DNA from: JACPIN01 sp964367085
GTDB lineage: Archaea > Nanobdellota > Nanobdellia > SCGC-AAA011-G17 > ARS1403
NCBI GenBank assembly: GCA_964367085.1
Contig: CAYIWL010000007.1
Coordinates: 1-24,109 of the forward strand
Length of the DNA: 24,109 nucleotides
Direction: 5' to 3'
Part shown: piece after piece, positions 20,821 to 24,109 of the stretch
Layout of the letters: each line of letters starts with the position of its first letter
Numbering within the stretch: the stretch's first letter is position 1
The notes under the pieces: model-generated
The model's database searches: none
What the model saw: only the letters and a program-made list of their open reading frames with translations
What the model was told of the DNA's origin: nothing
Translations under genes and position numbers: made by a program

Positions 20821-21006
20821 TTACCTCACTTTAATCGCATACTCTCCAGAGTGTTTTATTTCAAGTTTTTTTGCAATCTCGCTTTTATTAGCATCAGTTA
20901 TAAACAGCCTTCCTTGAAAGTTCTCAGTAAATTCCATCTTATTGCAAACAGAACACTTATCTCCTTTCACTAATATTTTGCAATCTCTGCAGTATTTCTT
21001 TTTCAT
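20821..21006 (-). CDS. spt4: Transcription elongation factor Spt4 (RpoE'')
   Basis: A 61-residue zinc protein that pairs with Spt5 on RNA polymerase to promote processivity. C6, C9 (YCRDC) and C18, C21 (KCSVC) bind zinc. The following strands (FQGRLFITDANKSEIAKKLEI...GEYAIKVR) match the family. It overlaps the end of rpo7 by 4 bases. Spt5 is not in the window. Confidence 0.93.
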   Translation of the reverse strand: MKKKYCRDCKILVKGDKCSVCNKMEFTENFQGRLFITDANKSEIAKKLEIKHSGEYAIKVR

Positions 21007-21572
21007 TTTTTCTTCTCATCCTGCTGCTTTGTTTTCTCTTTTTCATCCTTAACAGCCATCAAGCTTCCAAGACCAGGCTGTCTCATCGTCAATCCGATCT
21101 TAGGATTATTCATTTCTTTATAGCTGACAGCAATTATTCTCGCTCTGCACCTATCTCCGGATTTCAACATTTTCTTAGATTCTTTTCCTGTTAACACTCC
21201 TGCTTTAGAGGTAGTTACAAAATCATCCATGGTTTGAGAAAGATGGATCATACCGTCGATAGCACCCATGTTGAAAAACACTCCAAAATCAGTTATCTCA
21301 GTTATCTCTCCAACAGTAAGCTCATGAATTTCAGGCCTGAAAACCAACAAGGTAAATTTAGTCCGGTAATAAGAAGCACCGTCTCCAGGAATTATCGTTC
21401 CCTCGCCAATTTCTTTAACGTCAAAAACTGCAATCGCTATTCCAAGATCTTTAGAAATAAAGTTTTCAAATTTCTCATTCAACCCTTTCAAGATTATCTT
21501 CTTCAAATCTGCTTCAGTAAAATCCTTGGGCGGCACTCTAACATGCCCCTCTAATTCTAATTCATAATACAT
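21003..21572 (-). CDS. rpoE: RNA polymerase subunit Rpo7 (RpoE')
   Basis: Stalk subunit of archaeal RNA polymerase, which pairs with Rpo4 and contacts the emerging transcript. 189 residues: an N-terminal domain (MYYELELEGHVRVPPKDF...GLNEKFENFISKDLGIAIAVFDV) and an S1/OB domain (VGEITEITDFGVFFNMGAIDGMIHLSQ). A basic/acidic tail (DEKEKTKQQDEKKK) ends it. An in-frame stop immediately before the ATG fixes the start. GGAG lies about 18 bases upstream. It follows the PIN gene by 37 bases and is probably cotranscribed with it. Confidence 0.95.
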   Translation of the reverse strand: MYYELELEGHVRVPPKDFTEADLKKIILKGLNEKFENFISKDLGIAIAVFDVKEIGEGTIIPGDGASYYRTKFTLLVFRPEIHELTVGEITEITDFGVFFNMGAIDGMIHLSQTMDDFVTTSKAGVLTGKESKKMLKSGDRCRARIIAVSYKEMNNPKIGLTMRQPGLGSLMAVKDEKEKTKQQDEKKK

Positions 21573-21609
21573 TTATCGTCTATAACTCCTAATATTATTT
21601 TCACAACAG

Positions 21610-21957
21610 TCATTTTATTTCCTTTATATATTTTCTCTGCCTTATCGCAAATATTTTTCTGTTCTTCAGCCTTTTTTTCAGCTCTTTATCTGCTGTCGCA
21701 ATAGCATAACTTTTAAGCCCTGCAAGCAAAGAGTCAACATCCTGTTTTTTTTCAGTCTTGATGATCTTAACACCTTTATGCCTCAAAATCTGCAGTGCAA
21801 GATTAGCATGCTTGGCTTTTTTTTGCTTTATAAGTTTTTCTAACTCATCAATAACCGCGTCTAAAACGAAGAGTTCATGATGTTTTAACTGCTCCCCATA
21901 ATCAATTTTAAGCTTTGCACAATCAATGAGAAAGTTTGTATCCAGAATGATTCTCAT
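21610..21957 (-). CDS. PIN-domain protein of the archaeal rpoE' cluster (FCF1/VapC9-like)
   Basis: A 115-residue PIN domain: D6 (IILDTNFLIDCAKL), E38 (AVIDELEKL), and a later acidic pair in the AIATADKEL region, then a basic tail RLKNRKIFAIRQRKYIKEI. This gene is typically found ahead of rpoE' in archaea and resembles FCF1/Utp24, the nuclease of rRNA maturation; an rRNA-processing role is likely by context. No antitoxin is adjacent, so it is not a VapBC toxin. The ATG is about 26 bases from a TATA box, so the operon is probably leaderless. Confidence 0.85.
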   Translation of the reverse strand: MRIILDTNFLIDCAKLKIDYGEQLKHHELFVLDAVIDELEKLIKQKKAKHANLALQILRHKGVKIIKTEKKQDVDSLLAGLKSYAIATADKELKKRLKNRKIFAIRQRKYIKEIK

Positions 21958-21978
21958 TTACAAAAAAACTGCTTTCAT

Positions 21979-21987
21979 CATATATAA
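21979..21987 (-). promoter_or_regulatory. TATA box of the PIN-rpo7-spt4-S24e-S27ae operon
   Basis: TTTATATAT on the minus strand is centred about 26 bases from the PIN-protein ATG. Confidence 0.6.
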
Positions 21988-22119
21988 ACTTTGCTATTAT
22001 TTTTTTCTAAAACAGGTTTATACAGCCTGTAGAGGCAAAATACAAGGGTTTTACAGGAGAAAGGTTTTTAAAGGAAAATTAGCTTTTTCATTAAAAGAAG
22101 AGGGTTTTTGATTACTAAA

Positions 22120-24006
22120 ATGGCTGAAAAAACTAGTTACACTGCTGAAAGCATTCAGGTGCTTGAAGGGTTGGAAGGAGTAAGGACACGTCCATCAATG
22201 TATATAGGAGATATTGGAATACGTGGCCTGCATCATTTAATTTTTGAAGCTGTTGATAATGGGGTTGATGAATATCTTGCTGGCTATTGTAAAAACTTGA
22301 GCGTTACACTCCATAAAGACGGAAGCGTTACAATTGAAGACGACGGCAGAGGAATTCCAGTTGATATCCACAAGCAATTCAAAAAATCTGCATTAGAGCT
22401 AGTAATGACTAAGCTACATGCAGGAGGAAAATTTGACAAAAAAACATACCAAGTTTCTGGAGGATTGCATGGAGTCGGTATTTCAGTTACAAATGCATTA
22501 AGCGAATGGCTCAAAGTAGAAGTCATGAGAGATGGAAGGGTTTATTTCCAAGAATACAAAAAAGGAGTTCCGATAGGAGAGTTATCAACTAATGGAGTTG
22601 CAAAATCAACAGGAACAAGAATCACATTCTATCCGGATAATACAATTTTTTCAAGCATTATCTTCGATTATGAAATAATTTCAGGCAAGTTAAAAGAGTT
22701 AGCTTATTTAAACAAGGGAATCAGAATTAATCTCAAGGATGAAAGAGATGGAAGGGAAAATAATTATTATTTCGAAGGGGGAATAAAAAGCTTTGTCGAA
22801 GACATCAACAAAAATAAAACCCCGATTCACGATTCTATTTATTTTGAAAAAATCCAGGAAAAGACAGTTATTGAAATAGCAATGCAGTACAATTCAGAAT
22901 ACAATGAAAGAGTGTTTTCCTTTGTGAACTCCATCAACACAGTTGAACATGGAACACACTACACAGGATTTTCCACAGCATTAACAAGAAGTATTAATGA
23001 TTATGCAAAGAAAAACAAGTCAGGAGACACAAAGTTAACAGGAGAAGATGTTAAAGAAGGGTTGACAGCAATAATATATGTAAAAGTTCCAGAGCCGCAG
23101 TTTGAAGGGCAGACAAAAACAAAGCTAGGAAATAGCGAGATAAAAGGCATAGTAGACTCAATTGTTTATGATAAATTAACAAGTTACTTTGAGGAAAATC
23201 CAAGCATAGCAAGAATAATTTTGAGCAAGTGCTTAAATGCTGCACAGGCAAGAGAAGCAGCAAGAAAAGCAAGAGAACTAACCAGAAGAAAATCCGCATT
23301 GGAATCAGGAAGCCTGCCAGGAAAATTAGCCGATTGTCAAGAAAGAGATCCTAGTAAATGTGAAGTATTTTTAGTTGAAGGAGATAGTGCAGCAGGAACA
23401 GCCATTTCAGGAAGAGATCGAAAAACCCAAGCCATCCTGCCATTATGGGGGAAGATGTTGAACGTTGAAAAAGCAAGAATCGACAAAGTATATGGAAACG
23501 ATAAATTGCAGCCAATTATCTTAGCATTAGGATGCAGCATAGGAGACGAATTCAACATTGCTAAATTAAGATATGGAAGAATTGTTATCATGGCAGATGC
23601 CGACGTAGACGGATCACATATCTGCACTTTATTATTAACTTTCTTCTACAGATACATGCGAGACCTGATTGAAAATGGACATGTGTATATTGCAATGCCT
23701 CCATTATACAAAGTTGTAAAAAACAAAAAAACATTTTATGTATACGATGAAAGAGAGTATAAAAAATTAGTCGAGGAAATAGGAAGAGACGGAGCATCAG
23801 TTCAAAGGTACAAAGGATTAGGAGAGATGAATTCAGAGCAGCTATGGGAGACAACTCTAGACCCAGATAACAGATATATGAAAAAAGTTATGATTGAAGA
23901 TGCAACACTTGCTGACAGGATGTTTTCTATCTTAATGGGAGAAGAAGTCGAGCCGAGAAGAGAATTCATCATGAGATATGCAAAAGAAGCGGAGCTGGAT
24001 ATTTGA
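22120..24006 (+). CDS. gyrB: DNA gyrase subunit B
   Basis: ATPase subunit of the bacterial-type topoisomerase that introduces negative supercoils. 628 residues from ATG 22120. GHKL ATPase motifs: EAVDNGVDEYLAG (N47), DDGRGIP and GGLHGVGIS. TOPRIM motifs: EGDSAAGTA (E420) and DADVDG (D493, D495, D497). It ends with the QRYKGLGEMNSEQLWETTLDP tail. The length fits GyrB without the insertion of gammaproteobacteria. A TTG at 22108 with GAGGG close upstream is an alternative start adding four residues. The next gene starts 3 bases later and does not look like gyrA. Gyrase in archaea is held to be of bacterial origin. Confidence 0.95.
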   Translation: MAEKTSYTAESIQVLEGLEGVRTRPSMYIGDIGIRGLHHLIFEAVDNGVDEYLAGYCKNLSVTLHKDGSVTIEDDGRGIPVDIHKQFKKSALELVMTKLHAGGKFDKKTYQVSGGLHGVGISVTNALSEWLKVEVMRDGRVYFQEYKKGVPIGELSTNGVAKSTGTRITFYPDNTIFSSIIFDYEIISGKLKELAYLNKGIRINLKDERDGRENNYYFEGGIKSFVEDINKNKTPIHDSIYFEKIQEKTVIEIAMQYNSEYNERVFSFVNSINTVEHGTHYTGFSTALTRSINDYAKKNKSGDTKLTGEDVKEGLTAIIYVKVPEPQFEGQTKTKLGNSEIKGIVDSIVYDKLTSYFEENPSIARIILSKCLNAAQAREAARKARELTRRKSALESGSLPGKLADCQERDPSKCEVFLVEGDSAAGTAISGRDRKTQAILPLWGKMLNVEKARIDKVYGNDKLQPIILALGCSIGDEFNIAKLRYGRIVIMADADVDGSHICTLLLTFFYRYMRDLIENGHVYIAMPPLYKVVKNKKTFYVYDEREYKKLVEEIGRDGASVQRYKGLGEMNSEQLWETTLDPDNRYMKKVMIEDATLADRMFSILMGEEVEPRREFIMRYAKEAELDI

Positions 24007-24009
24007 AAA

Positions 24010-24109
24010 ATGGAAACTAATTATAATTTAAGTGAATTTAATGTTGGATATAACGTAATGGATTCTCCAGTATATAGAATTACATTGGGAGAATTAATGC
24101 CTTCATATA
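24010..24109 (+). CDS. Start of an unrecognised gene, cut by the window edge
   Basis: An ATG three bases after the gyrB stop opens 33 codons to the window end, starting METNYNLSEFNVGYNVMDSP. It lacks the GyrA N-terminal pattern (a DYAMSVI-type motif is not seen), although gyrA often follows gyrB. The tight spacing implies cotranscription with gyrB. Function cannot be judged. Confidence 0.5.
   Translation, partial: METNYNLSEFNVGYNVMDSPVYRITLGELMPSY

Noticed and set aside
1..24109. CRISPR array
   Set aside because: No regularly spaced direct repeats were seen on either strand.

Overview
The window reads as a piece of an AT-rich archaeal chromosome, most likely from a small-genome DPANN lineage of the Woesearchaeota/Pacearchaeota type. 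The domain is clear from the sequence: archaeal EF-2, the Rpo7-Spt4-S24e-S27ae cluster, archaeal RNase J, and TATA boxes about 26 bp upstream of start codons, so that many genes look leaderless. A GAGGTGA-type Shine-Dalgarno is used at internal operon starts such as hisS. The lineage is an inference from gene content and small gene sizes.

Layout. 1-4270: the end of an unrecognised membrane protein, an ABC-2 exporter operon (minus strand) and a presenilin-type intramembrane protease. 4338-9582: EF-2 interrupted in its P-loop by a 476-residue LAGLIDADG intein, a 59-residue membrane-protein gene (minus strand), and RNase J, the last two apparently sharing a bidirectional TATA box. 9571-13381: an accessory stretch with a Fic protein, two small proteins, an IS6-like transposase plus a short remnant of a related one, a three-gene operon (two small, possibly paralogous proteins followed by a caspase/CHAT-like cysteine protease), and an AbrB-type DNA-binding protein. 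TTAGGTACC repeats lie at the transposase and AbrB promoters. 13605-16397: tRNA-His(GTG) directly upstream of histidyl-tRNA synthetase, then a phosphoribosyltransferase-like gene that appears frameshifted and a LOG/SLOG-family protein. 16435-17369: a VapBC toxin-antitoxin pair and a winged-helix protein. 17403-18409: ScpA kleisin and a small membrane protein. 18489-20343: a protein with a RelA/SpoT-like synthetase domain, a probable GC-rich structured RNA and an unknown protein. 20371-21957: the archaeal transcription/translation cluster S27ae, S24e, Spt4, Rpo7 and a PIN protein. 22120-24006: DNA gyrase subunit B, then the start of an unknown gene.

Strongest leads: the caspase-like protease operon with its two small partners and shared operator-like repeats nearby; the archaeal RelA/SpoT-like protein; the anti-Shine-Dalgarno-bearing hairpin RNA; and the EF-2 P-loop intein. 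Functions of unrecognised genes are left open. All calls come from reading the sequence by eye, without database searches.
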